Positions 9,466-17,507 of a DNA stretch of 64,000 nt are shown one piece after another. Below the pieces are notes generated by a model. The model was not told the DNA's origin, ran no database searches, and was given only the letters and a program-made list of their open reading frames with translations. How positions within the stretch are numbered: position 1 is the stretch's first letter; each line of letters begins with the position of its first letter. A program made the position numbers and the translations under genes. The stretch is from Subdoligranulum variabile (GTDB lineage: Bacteria > Bacillota > Clostridia > Oscillospirales > Ruminococcaceae). The stretch covers positions 1 through 64,000 of the forward strand of contig QAKI01000049.1 of NCBI GenBank assembly GCA_003343905.1. Reading direction: 5' to 3'.

Positions 9466-10383
9466 ATGGAAGTCGTTCGCAGGATCCAGTTCCATGCGGG
9501 CACGCGGGAGGAACTGCTGCCGGGCTTTTCGCCGGAGTTCCCCTACATCTCCACGCGGGCCGAGATCGACCGCTACGAAAAACGCTTTGTGCCATGGCAC
9601 TGGCACAGGGCCGTGGAACTGTTTTATATGCAAAGCGGCACGCTGGAGTATTACGTCCCCGGCAAACATCTGGTATTCCCGGCCGGTTCGGGCGGGTTCG
9701 TCAATTCCAACGTGCTGCACATGACCCGCACACAGCAGCCTGTGGAGCGTGTGACCCAGCTTTTGCATATATTTGACCCCGCCCTGATCGCGGGGGAACC
9801 CGGAAGCCGGATCGAGCAGAAGTATGTGATGCCGCTTGTCACCTCGGCGGCGTTTGATATTTTTTTCCTGGACCCGGATGACCCCGCCCAGGCGCAGATC
9901 TTGATGATGATGCAGAAGGCCTTTTCCATCCCGGAAAGGGAGGGCCGCGAACTGCGGGTGCGCAATGCCATGTCCGACCTGTGGCTGGCGCTGTGGGAAC
10001 AGATGGCCGCCCTGCCGCCGGAAAACGCCGCACCGCACCGGAGCGATGATACGATCAAGCACCTGATGACCTATATCTACGAGCATTACGCCGAGAAGAT
10101 CAGCATTGAGGAACTGGCCGCCGCGGCGTACCTCAGCAAGCGGGAGTGTTTCCGGGTGTTCCGGGAACGCCTGCATACCAGCCCCGGCGAGTACATTCGG
10201 GAATACCGGCTCCAGATGGCGTGCCGGATGCTGACCCAGACGGCGGAAACGGTCAGCGCCATCGGGTACGCCTGCGGGCTGGGCAGCGGCAGCTATTTCG
10301 GCAAGACGTTCCGCGAGTCGCTGGGTTGTACGCCGCTGGAATATCACCAGACTTGGCAGGATCATGACAGGATCGGACGCTAA
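9466..10383 (+). CDS. AraC-family transcriptional regulator with cupin sensor
   Basis: A 305-residue protein with an N-terminal cupin-like sensor (PWHWHRAVELFYMQSGTLEY, then PGKHLVFPAGSGGFVN) and a C-terminal double helix-turn-helix (KISIEELAAAAYLSKRECFR; ETVSAIGYACGLGSGSYFGK). The start at 9466 is preceded by GAGGGGAGGGACAGG. AraC proteins of this build usually respond to a sugar or related small molecule. The neighbours give no clear target. Confidence 0.9.
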   Translation: MEVVRRIQFHAGTREELLPGFSPEFPYISTRAEIDRYEKRFVPWHWHRAVELFYMQSGTLEYYVPGKHLVFPAGSGGFVNSNVLHMTRTQQPVERVTQLLHIFDPALIAGEPGSRIEQKYVMPLVTSAAFDIFFLDPDDPAQAQILMMMQKAFSIPEREGRELRVRNAMSDLWLALWEQMAALPPENAAPHRSDDTIKHLMTYIYEHYAEKISIEELAAAAYLSKRECFRVFRERLHTSPGEYIREYRLQMACRMLTQTAETVSAIGYACGLGSGSYFGKTFRESLGCTPLEYHQTWQDHDRIGR

Positions 10384-10485
10384 AACGGTATTCAGCACAC
10401 GAAATATGCACTATCATGATAGATAGAAAGACGGGCGGCGGCCTGCCGCTTCCTGTTGGAAACACTGTCATGGAGGTGCACGATC

Positions 10486-10725
10486 ATGATGAAACTGAAG
10501 ATTTTGAATATCCGGGCGTTCCTGTGCGTGGTGGATGCCTGCCGCGGGGCGGTGTATTGGGTCCGAAACGATGGGACGCGCACCGACCTCCGCCGCCGGT
10601 GCGATCTTCAAGACCGTCTGGTGCAGGCGCATCGGGACAATGGCGGCGCGCTCACCATCACCATCCGGGCGGCGGAGCCGTCGGATCATATGGCGCTGGT
10701 CTCCTATTACGCGGGGGACTGCTGA
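10486..10725 (+). CDS. Small conserved protein of unknown function
   Basis: A 79-residue protein starting MMKLKILNIRAFLCVVDACR, chosen because GGAGG lies 9 bases before ATG 10486; a longer frame from 10456 has no comparable site. It ends ITIRAAEPSDHMALVSYYAGDC. I recall similar short proteins ending in YY-x-GDC in many Clostridia, sometimes with misleading names; no function is known to me. It is closely followed by the HAD gene. Confidence 0.7.
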   Translation: MMKLKILNIRAFLCVVDACRGAVYWVRNDGTRTDLRRRCDLQDRLVQAHRDNGGALTITIRAAEPSDHMALVSYYAGDC

Positions 10726-10739
10726 AAGGCACGGGGCTT

Positions 10740-11372
10740 ATGCAGAGGAAATACCGGCATTTTATATTTGATATAGACGGCACGCTGCTGGATACCGAGT
10801 ATGCGATCCTGCATTCATTGCGGGATATGCTGCGCCAAACGCAGGGGCGCGAGGTCCCGCCGCAGGACCTGCGCTTTGCGCTGGGCATCACGGGCGAGGA
10901 CGCGCTGCGGCAGCTTTCCATCGCCGATATTCCCGCCGCGCTGCGGCTTTGGGAAGAGCGCATGCTTGCTTACCAGCAAACGGTCGGCCTGTTTGACGGC
11001 ATCGCCCCGCTGCTGGCGGAGCTGGCCCGGCGGGACTGTGCCGCGGGTATCGTTACATCCAAAACGTGGGAGGAATATCGCCATGATTTCCGCCCTCTGG
11101 GGATCGCGGAACGGTTCGCCATCGTTGTGTGTGCGGACGATACCCGGCGGCATAAGCCGGAAGCTGAACCCCTTCTGCGGTATATGGAACTGGCCGGCAT
11201 CACGGCGGGCGAAGCCCTGTATGTCGGGGACAGCATCTACGACAGCCGGTGCGCCGCCAATGCGGGCGTGGATTTTGCGCTGGCAGGCTGGGGCGCGCAC
11301 CGCACCGACATCCCGGCCGCCTACCGTCTGGCCCGCCCGCAGGACCTTCTGCGGCTGCCCGGTTTCGGTTGA
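10740..11372 (+). CDS. HAD-superfamily phosphatase, PGP-like
   Basis: A 210-residue HAD hydrolase starting at ATG 10740 (MQRKYRHFIFDIDGTLLDTE), with GAAAGG upstream. Motif I is DIDGT, motif II is the T/S of GIVTSKTWEEY, motif III is the K of RRHKPEAEP and motif IV is YVGDSIYDS. The helical cap between motifs I and II suits small phosphate-ester substrates such as phosphoglycolate or sugar phosphates. It starts 14 bp after the small conserved gene and is probably cotranscribed with it. Confidence 0.9.
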   Translation: MQRKYRHFIFDIDGTLLDTEYAILHSLRDMLRQTQGREVPPQDLRFALGITGEDALRQLSIADIPAALRLWEERMLAYQQTVGLFDGIAPLLAELARRDCAAGIVTSKTWEEYRHDFRPLGIAERFAIVVCADDTRRHKPEAEPLLRYMELAGITAGEALYVGDSIYDSRCAANAGVDFALAGWGAHRTDIPAAYRLARPQDLLRLPGFG

Positions 11373-11398
11373 GTGCAAATGCTGCAAATACAAAAGCA

Positions 11399-11463
11399 AA
11401 AACGGCTCCTTGGGCAGGCGGCAGGGGAACACGCTGCGCGCCCATACCGGGAGCCGTTTTGTG
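11399..11463 (+). terminator. Terminator-like hairpin after HAD gene
   Basis: AAAACGGCTCC (11399-11409) pairs with GGAGCCGTTTT (11450-11460) around a 40-base loop, 26 bp after the HAD stop. Confidence 0.55.
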
Positions 11464-11532
11464 TGCTTGGGTGCAGGGGGCGTTTGGTTTATACACCCGC
11501 GGCGGGCTGTATCTTAATACACAGAACCAGAA

Positions 11533-11566
11533 CAGGCGGGGCCTTGTGGGAAGGCCCCGCCTGCTT
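11533..11566. terminator. Strong hairpin between HAD gene and GH1
   Basis: A perfect 13-bp stem, 11533-11545 with 11551-11563, has a five-base loop. It lies between convergent genes; the T-rich flank is weak on both strands. Confidence 0.6.
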
Positions 11567-11631
11567 TGCATATCGCGTAGTATGATTGCCCGGCCGGAGG
11601 CCGCGCGGAAAGGGCAGCCCTCTGTCCATGC

Positions 11632-12993
11632 TTACGGCAGGGAAGCGCCGTTGCTTTCCGCCAAACGCCCATACCACAGGGCGCTGTCTTTGGGCGTGCG
11701 GTCGCCGGTGGTGTAATCGACATAGACCAGACCGAACCGTTCGCTGTAGCCGCTGTGCCATTCAAAGTTATCCAGCAGCGACCAGTGGAAGTAGCCCCGC
11801 ACGTCGGCGCCGCGCTGGATGCCCTTTGCCAGTTCCAGCAGGTAGCGGGCGGTAAAGTCGATGCGGTCGGCGTCGTGTATCCGCCCGTCCAGATGGATCT
11901 TGTCGGTACAGGAAAGGCCGTTTTCGGTGATGTACAGGGGCAGCCCGTACCGCTGGCCGATGAAATACGGCCCCCAGTCAAGGCTTTGCGGCTCCACCGG
12001 CCAGCCGATGGCTGTGCGCGGATACCCGGCGGGCCGCTCCACATAAGCGGGGCCGTTTTCGCCCATGCGCACGGGCGCGCCGTTGTAAATATTCAGCCCG
12101 ATAAAGTCCAGTTTGCCGAGCGGCAGGGCGTCGGTGATCTCGCGCGGGACGCGGGCAATGGCCGCCGCCAGCCGCGGCCCCACGTTCTCAGTGGGCCAAT
12201 GCCCCAGGCAGAGCGGGTCCAGCGCCATCTGGTGGGTGAAGGTCCAGTCATCGTCCGGGCTGGCGAAGGTCGCCTGACGTGCCGCTTCGCGGTCGGCTTC
12301 GCTGTCGGTGGCGGGGTAACAGATCCGCCCGGTGGAAGCAAACCCGATCTGGTTGGCCGGGTCGGCATCCCGCAGCGCCTGCGCCGCCAGACAGTGCGCA
12401 TACAGTACGTTCTGCCAGCAGGTGAACTGATCTTCCAGCGGCAGACGCAGCCCCGGCGCATGGATGCCGCTGCCGTAGCCAAGGCCCACGATGCAGGCGA
12501 TCTCGTTGATGGTGAACCAGCGGCGTACCCGGCCTTTGAAGTGCTCGCCCAGTTTGGCCGCATAGCGGGCAAAGGCTTTGGCGGTGTCGATGTTTTGCCA
12601 GCCGCCCTTATCCTGCAACGCCTGGGGCAGGTCCCAGTGGTACAGTGTGATGTACGGTTCGATGCCTTTGGCAAGCAGGCCGTCCACCAACTTGTCGTAG
12701 TAGGCAAGCCCTTCGGCGTTCCACGGTTCGCCGCCTGTGGAGGCAATGCGCGGCCAGGAAATGCTGAACCGGTAGGCGTTCAGGTGCATGGCGGCCAACA
12801 GGTCGATGTCCTCCTGCCAGCGGTGGTAGCTGTCGCAGGCTGTATCGCCGGTCTCGCCCCGTGCCACTTTGCCCGGTGTGTGGGAGAAGGTGTCCCAAAT
12901 GCTCGGCCCGCGGCCGCCCGCAGCGGCCCCGCCCTCTACCTGATAGGCAGCCGTGGCGGCGCCCCAGACGAATCCTTTGGGGAATTGTGCCAT
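11632..12993 (-). CDS. GH1 beta-glucosidase/beta-glycosidase of the mannan locus
   Basis: The start at 12993 (MAQFPKGFVWGAATAAYQVE) has GAAGGG 9 bases upstream and gives 453 residues, normal for GH1. The acid/base glutamate is E164 in TINEI (usually TxNEP) and the nucleophile is E357 in YITENG. No signal peptide is present, so it acts on imported oligosaccharides. In beta-mannan loci of gut Clostridia a GH1 enzyme removes beta-1,4-linked glucose from the non-reducing end of glucomannan oligosaccharides; that role is inferred here from context. It lies 35 bp after the mutase gene and is the last gene of the CE2-mutase-GH1 operon. Confidence 0.93.
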   Translation of the reverse strand: MAQFPKGFVWGAATAAYQVEGGAAAGGRGPSIWDTFSHTPGKVARGETGDTACDSYHRWQEDIDLLAAMHLNAYRFSISWPRIASTGGEPWNAEGLAYYDKLVDGLLAKGIEPYITLYHWDLPQALQDKGGWQNIDTAKAFARYAAKLGEHFKGRVRRWFTINEIACIVGLGYGSGIHAPGLRLPLEDQFTCWQNVLYAHCLAAQALRDADPANQIGFASTGRICYPATDSEADREAARQATFASPDDDWTFTHQMALDPLCLGHWPTENVGPRLAAAIARVPREITDALPLGKLDFIGLNIYNGAPVRMGENGPAYVERPAGYPRTAIGWPVEPQSLDWGPYFIGQRYGLPLYITENGLSCTDKIHLDGRIHDADRIDFTARYLLELAKGIQRGADVRGYFHWSLLDNFEWHSGYSERFGLVYVDYTTGDRTPKDSALWYGRLAESNGASLP

Positions 12994-13028
12994 AAATAAC
13001 AACCCTTCTTTCTTGTTGTAAAATGCGC

Positions 13029-14705
13029 TTACGCCTGCATCCAGGCGCCGGCGGCAGCGGCAAGCTGCGCGTTGATGGCGTCGGCGGCCGATTCGCTTTC
13101 CGCCACGGCGGACAGGTAGACCTTGATCTTGGGCTCGGTGCCGCTGGGGCGCACCATCAGCTTGGCGCCGTTCGCCAGCCGGTATTCCAGCACGTCGGCT
13201 TTGGGCAGGCCGGTAACGTCGTTCTGGTAGTCGGTGGCTTTCTGTACGGCGTACCCGGCGATGGTGGCGGGCGGGTCCTGCCGCAGCTTCGCCATGATGC
13301 CCTGCATCGTGCGCATGCCGCTCTCGCCCTCGAACGTATAACTCTTGAGGTCGTTCCGGTAGAAGCCGTACTCTTTGTACAGGGCGTTGACAGCGTCCAG
13401 CAGGCTCATGCCGCGGGCCGCGTACCAGGCCGCGGCCTCGCAGGCCAGCATGACCGCGTTTACGCCGTCCTTGTCCCGCACATGGCCGCCCGAAAGGTAG
13501 CCGTAGCTTTCCTCAAAACCGAAGATATACCGTTCGGCATGGCCTTCGGCTTCCAATTCCCCGATCTGCTCCCCAATGAACTTGAAGCCCGTCAAGGTGC
13601 GGCGCAGTTCCACGCCGTATTTCTTGGCGATGGGGTCCGCCATATCGGTGGAAACGATCGTCGTCACGGCCACCGGGTCCTTCGGCATCGTGCCGTTGGC
13701 CAGCCGCGTGCGGCAGATGTAATCGAACAGTAGCACGCCCATTTCATTGCCGCTGATGAGCCGGTAGCCGCCCTGCCCGTCGGGCATGGCCGCGCCCATA
13801 CGGTCACAGTCGGGGTCGGTGCCGATCATCAGGTCGGGGCGCACCGTGTCGCACAGGCGCAGGCCCGTTTCCATAGCTTCCCGAATTTCCGGGTTGGGAT
13901 AGGGGCAGGTGGGGAAGTTGCCGTCCGGCTGCGCCTGTTCGGGCACCACCATCACCTCGGTGACGCCCATGCGGTCCAGCAGCATTTTCACCGGCTCCAG
14001 CCCGCTGCCGTTCAGCGGAGTGTAGACCAGCTTCAGCTTGCTCACATCGTTGCCGGGGCGCAGGGCCAGCACGGCGTCCACAAAGTCGGACAGGCATTCC
14101 TCCCCGATGGTCTGGATGCGCCCCGCCGCCGCGGCTTCGTCATAATCCACAAGTTTGGGGCTGTCAAAACAGTCATGCTGCCCAATGGCCGCCAGCACCT
14201 TGGCCGCGGCTTCCAGCGTGATCTGGCAGCCGTCGGCGCCATACACTTTATAGCCGTTGTACTTGGCTGGATTGTGGCTGGCCGTGATGCAGATGCCCGC
14301 GCCACAGCCCAGATACCGCACGGCCCAGGACAGCGCCGGGGTGGGTTCCAGCCGGGGGTAGAGATACGCGGTGATGCCGTTGGCGGCCAGCACGCGGGCG
14401 GCCTCGCGGCTGAACAGTTCGCCCTTGATGCGGCTGTCGTGGGCGATGGCGACCTTTTTGGGCAGGCCCTCGGCGTTGATGTAGTCGGCCAGCCCCTGCG
14501 TGGCGCGGCGCACGGTATATAGGTTCATGCGGTTGCTGCCCGCCCCGATGACGCCCCGCAGGCCGCCGGTGCCGAATTCAAGGTCCCGGTAAAAGCGGTC
14601 TGCGACGGCTTCGGCGTCGCCCCGGATGGCCGCCAGTTCGGCGGTCAGGTCGGGGTCCTCCACGGCGCGGGCGCACCAGAGGTCATACACTTGCTGATAC
14701 TGCAT
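13029..14705 (-). CDS. Phosphohexomutase (phosphomannomutase/phosphoglucomutase) of the mannan locus
   Basis: A 558-residue alpha-D-phosphohexomutase starting at ATG 14705, with AAAGGAG 9 bases upstream. The phosphoserine is S143 in TASHNPAKYNGYK, the metal loop is GTDPDCDRMG, the sugar loop is GFEESYGYL and the phosphate loop is RPSGTEPKIKVY. It converts hexose-1-phosphate to hexose-6-phosphate. Between CE2 and GH1, its likely substrate is the mannose-1-phosphate made by the two GH130 phosphorylases. A paralogue lies at 56931-58613. The order of preference for mannose or glucose cannot be read from sequence. Confidence 0.95.
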   Translation of the reverse strand: MQYQQVYDLWCARAVEDPDLTAELAAIRGDAEAVADRFYRDLEFGTGGLRGVIGAGSNRMNLYTVRRATQGLADYINAEGLPKKVAIAHDSRIKGELFSREAARVLAANGITAYLYPRLEPTPALSWAVRYLGCGAGICITASHNPAKYNGYKVYGADGCQITLEAAAKVLAAIGQHDCFDSPKLVDYDEAAAAGRIQTIGEECLSDFVDAVLALRPGNDVSKLKLVYTPLNGSGLEPVKMLLDRMGVTEVMVVPEQAQPDGNFPTCPYPNPEIREAMETGLRLCDTVRPDLMIGTDPDCDRMGAAMPDGQGGYRLISGNEMGVLLFDYICRTRLANGTMPKDPVAVTTIVSTDMADPIAKKYGVELRRTLTGFKFIGEQIGELEAEGHAERYIFGFEESYGYLSGGHVRDKDGVNAVMLACEAAAWYAARGMSLLDAVNALYKEYGFYRNDLKSYTFEGESGMRTMQGIMAKLRQDPPATIAGYAVQKATDYQNDVTGLPKADVLEYRLANGAKLMVRPSGTEPKIKVYLSAVAESESAADAINAQLAAAAGAWMQA

Positions 14706-14788
14706 ACTGAAAAACTCCTTTCCGATCCATGAACGGTAAAACGAATGTAGAATATATAAAAGGAAACGCGGGGAAATCCCCGGCGGCT

Positions 14789-15892
14789 TTACCCACGGGC
14801 GGGCAGATGGGCCCGCAGAAAATCCGCCAGCACTTCGGCGGCCTGACGGTGGCAGGCTGCGCCCGGATGGTTCCGTGCCCCCAGCGTTTGGGGCGTGGCT
14901 GCGGGAAGCGGCAGGTAAAAAGCGCGGGTGTCCCCGTTCTCGGCGGCATAGCGTGCCACGGCGCGGCGCAGCAGGGAACCCATCTGCCGTTCCCCCAGCA
15001 TACCAAAGGCCCATACCAGCACCGCGCCGGGGTTGCGGGCGCGCACCTTTTTCAGCGCGTCCACGGCGGCCTGTTCCAGCCGGGCCAAGTGTTCCGGCGT
15101 GGGGCGCTGGGCATACGGCGCGCCGGTTTCCGGGTCGGTCCAGGGGGCGCGGGCCATGGCGTTTTCGTCGTTGGTGCCAAGGTTGAGGATAACGGCATCC
15201 GCCGGCCAGGCGGCAAAGTCATAGGGCTTCTGCGCCCCCAGCGCGGCGTTGTGCGGCCCGGCGGCCAAACCGCAGACGGTATCATAATAGTCCATGACGC
15301 GGTTGTGCGGGTCGTTGTCCCAACTGGACAGCAGCCCCCAGCCGCTCTGGCTGACGATCCGCCATTCCGCGCCCAGCGCGTCCGCCGTCTGGCGGGCGTA
15401 GTTGTTGAACGCGCTGAAAAAGGCGCTGATCCAGTCCTCCTCACAGGTAGCGCCCAATGCGCCCTCACCGCTGGTGATGCTGTCGCCCACAAATTCCAGA
15501 CGCCAGGCGGGTTCCGGCAGGGGAAGGAAGCGCCCTTCCGGGTAGGACAGGCCCGTGATCTGCAAAAAGTGGTCCGGGTCGTCGTGCATGGCCTGCACGT
15601 CCTTCAGCACCCGCAGATGTTTGGGCGTGCCGGGGCTCATGCCGCGGAACAGGCAGATCTCGCTTTCGCCTTTGGGGACGGGGAACCGTGCGATCCAGGC
15701 ACCGTTGAGTTCAACGCTCAGCCACGGTTCATACAGGGAAAACCCGGCGCGTATGTGCAGGTGCAGTTCGCTGCCGGTGAACAGGCACTCGATGCCGGAG
15801 CCCGTGTAAAACAGCGCGGGCGCGTCCCGTGTGCCTGCGCTGCGGCCAAGCACGCGCACCGCGGGCAGTTCGTTTAGGGGGATCGTTTGCAT
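14789..15892 (-). CDS. CE2-type SGNH acetylesterase
   Basis: A 367-residue two-domain esterase of the carbohydrate esterase family 2 type. Residues about 1-125 form an N-terminal beta-sandwich and the rest is an SGNH hydrolase. The nucleophile is S138 in GDSITSGEG; LNLGTNDE (236-243) supplies the Gly/Asn oxyanion element, and H342 in NHPG is the likely catalytic His. It should remove acetyl groups from mannosyl residues of imported oligosaccharides, since no signal peptide is seen. It is the first gene of the minus-strand operon and is divergent from lacI. No CE17 partner, which some mannan loci carry, was found. Confidence 0.9.
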   Translation of the reverse strand: MQTIPLNELPAVRVLGRSAGTRDAPALFYTGSGIECLFTGSELHLHIRAGFSLYEPWLSVELNGAWIARFPVPKGESEICLFRGMSPGTPKHLRVLKDVQAMHDDPDHFLQITGLSYPEGRFLPLPEPAWRLEFVGDSITSGEGALGATCEEDWISAFFSAFNNYARQTADALGAEWRIVSQSGWGLLSSWDNDPHNRVMDYYDTVCGLAAGPHNAALGAQKPYDFAAWPADAVILNLGTNDENAMARAPWTDPETGAPYAQRPTPEHLARLEQAAVDALKKVRARNPGAVLVWAFGMLGERQMGSLLRRAVARYAAENGDTRAFYLPLPAATPQTLGARNHPGAACHRQAAEVLADFLRAHLPARG

Positions 15893-16161
15893 AGCAGTTC
15901 CTTTCTTTGTTTACTTAAAATCTAATTAAGGTTTAGGTTATTAGTTACAGGGTATCACGTTTTGGAAAGGGATGCAAGGGGTTTGCACAAAAAAAGCGAA
16001 TTCTTCCAACAAAATTAAGTAACTATTGACGTATAACAAAAGCTTTGCTATACTTTATTTTAAGTTAAGAAAAACAAATGGCAGCGGCCTGGCTTCCGGC
16101 GCGGCGGAACGCGCCGCAAATCGGGAACGTCATAGACTCGCCGCAGAAAGAAGGAGGAACC
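15893..16161. promoter_or_regulatory. Divergent CE2/lacI control region with TTAA-rich palindromes
   Basis: For lacI, TTGACG (16026-16031) and TATACT (16049-16054) are 17 bp apart. A CE2 promoter is possible on the minus strand with -35 TTGCAT at 15975-15980 and -10 TACCCT 17 bp downstream. Inverted TTAA boxes recur: CTTAA-N7-TTAAG at 15914-15930, AATTAAGTAAC around 16013-16023, and TTTAAGTTAAG at 16059-16069. The last lies just after the lacI -10, which suits autorepression. Confidence 0.65.
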
Positions 16162-17154
16162 ATGGGAAAGAACGTACGCATGGCAGATATTGCCCAAAAG
16201 CTGGGCATCAGCATCGTGTCGGTCAGCAAGGGGCTTTCCGGCAAGGAGGGCGTCAGCGATGAAATGCGGGCCCGCATCCTGGCTACGGCCAAGGAATTGG
16301 GCTACACACTGCCCGCCCCCAAAAGCCGGGACAGCGCCGGCGGCGAGAGTGTGGGCATCGTTGTGGCGGACCGCTTCTTTAATGAGAACACTTTCTATTC
16401 CAACCTGTACCGGGAACTGCTGCGCGCCGGTGCGGCGGCTGGCATCAGTTTGATGATGGAAATTTTGTCCCCCCAGGCGGAATTTTCCTGCCGGATGCCC
16501 AACTTCCTCGTCAACCGCAAGGTGGACGGGCTGATCTTCATGGGGGAGATCGACCGGCGCTACCTGTCCACCGCGGCGCAGAGCGGGCTGCCGTTTGTGC
16601 TGCTGGACTTTTACGACGACGCGCTGGCGGCGGACTGTGTGCTTTCGGACAACACCAGCGGCGCCTACCAGCTCACCGAACACCTGTTAAAGACCGGGCG
16701 GCGGCGGATCGCCTTTGTGGGCAGCGTGTGGGCCACCAGTTCCATCATGGACCGCTACCTGGGCTATACCAAGGCGCTGCTGCGCGCCGGGATCGAACCC
16801 CGGCCCGACTGGCGCATCGACGACCGCGACAAGAACGGCCTTTTCATTCCGCTGGCGCTGCCCGCCGACCTGCCCGACGCCTATGTGTGCAGTTGCGACG
16901 AGGTCGCTTTCAATCTGGTGGAGCGCTTGCACCGCGAGGGGATCGAGGTCCCGCGGGACGCGGCGGTGGCCGGGTACGACGACTTTCGCTTTTCGACGAT
17001 CTGCCGCCCGCCGCTGACCAGTTACCGCGTGGACGTAGGGGAGATGGCGGCTTCTGCCATCGGCCTGATTCGCCGCAAGATGGCGCGCAAGAAGCCGATC
17101 GCCCCCACGGTCCTGGTCCCCGGCGCCCTGGTTTTGCGCGAATCTACCCGCTGA
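16162..17154 (+). CDS. LacI-family transcriptional regulator of the mannan locus
   Basis: The start at 16162 (MGKNVRMADIAQKLGISIVS) follows AAGGAGG at 16151-16157; 330 residues. Residues 5-55 are the helix-turn-helix and hinge (SVSKGLSGKEGVSDEMRARI). The rest is a periplasmic-binding-protein-like effector domain (ESVGIVVADRFF, DGLIFMGEIDRRYL, PDAYVCSCDEVAFNLV, AVAGYDDFRFSTICRPPLTS). It sits between the CE2 arm and the importer arm and probably represses both by the shared TTAA palindromes, with a mannan-derived sugar as inducer; the inducer is not known from sequence. Confidence 0.95.
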   Translation: MGKNVRMADIAQKLGISIVSVSKGLSGKEGVSDEMRARILATAKELGYTLPAPKSRDSAGGESVGIVVADRFFNENTFYSNLYRELLRAGAAAGISLMMEILSPQAEFSCRMPNFLVNRKVDGLIFMGEIDRRYLSTAAQSGLPFVLLDFYDDALAADCVLSDNTSGAYQLTEHLLKTGRRRIAFVGSVWATSSIMDRYLGYTKALLRAGIEPRPDWRIDDRDKNGLFIPLALPADLPDAYVCSCDEVAFNLVERLHREGIEVPRDAAVAGYDDFRFSTICRPPLTSYRVDVGEMAASAIGLIRRKMARKKPIAPTVLVPGALVLRESTR

Positions 17155-17175
17155 CGGACTTATTATTTTAACTTA

Positions 17176-17214
17176 AACGCAGACTAAATGAAAATTTAGC
17201 CTGCGTTTTTTCTG
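17176..17214 (+). terminator. lacI terminator
   Basis: AACGCAG-A-CTAAAT (17176-17189) pairs with ATTTAG-C-CTGCGTT, followed by a T run. A TTTAACTTAAA box overlaps its left edge. Confidence 0.8.
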
Positions 17215-17304
17215 TTTTTTGACCCTTTTTGTTGCGCTATTTCACAGAGAATGCCCCGCGTTTTTGCTCATTTTACCAAACTTTTACTTGCTGCCGCGAA
17301 TCTA

Positions 17305-17333
17305 TTGACTTAAATTAAGCTAAGTGGTATGCT
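17305..17333 (+). promoter_or_regulatory. Importer operon promoter with overlapping operator
   Basis: TTGACT (17305-17310) and TATGCT (17328-17333) are 17 bp apart. A perfect palindrome CTTAAATTAAG (17309-17319) overlaps the -35 end. This matches the TTAA boxes near lacI and CE2. The rest of the 353-bp gap (17155-17507) holds the lacI terminator and a leader of about 165 bases; a GC-rich hairpin lies near 17403-17430, and I see no known riboswitch. Confidence 0.75.
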
Positions 17334-17507
17334 AAATGCGGATTAAGAAACCGGCTGCGAGACCGGACGGAACCCCATTCCAAAGTCGTATCTTCGGTAT
17401 GGCGGCAGAGCGGCATGACCGCTGCCCCGCCGCAAATGCTCCGCCTTTCGCCTCAAAGTTCCGTTTCGCGTTCGTCCCGTTTGTTTTACATCAAAAAGGA
17501 GGAAACC

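Noticed and set aside
17334..17507. Riboswitch in the importer leader
   Set aside because: The leader is long and can fold, but I recognise no conserved riboswitch core.
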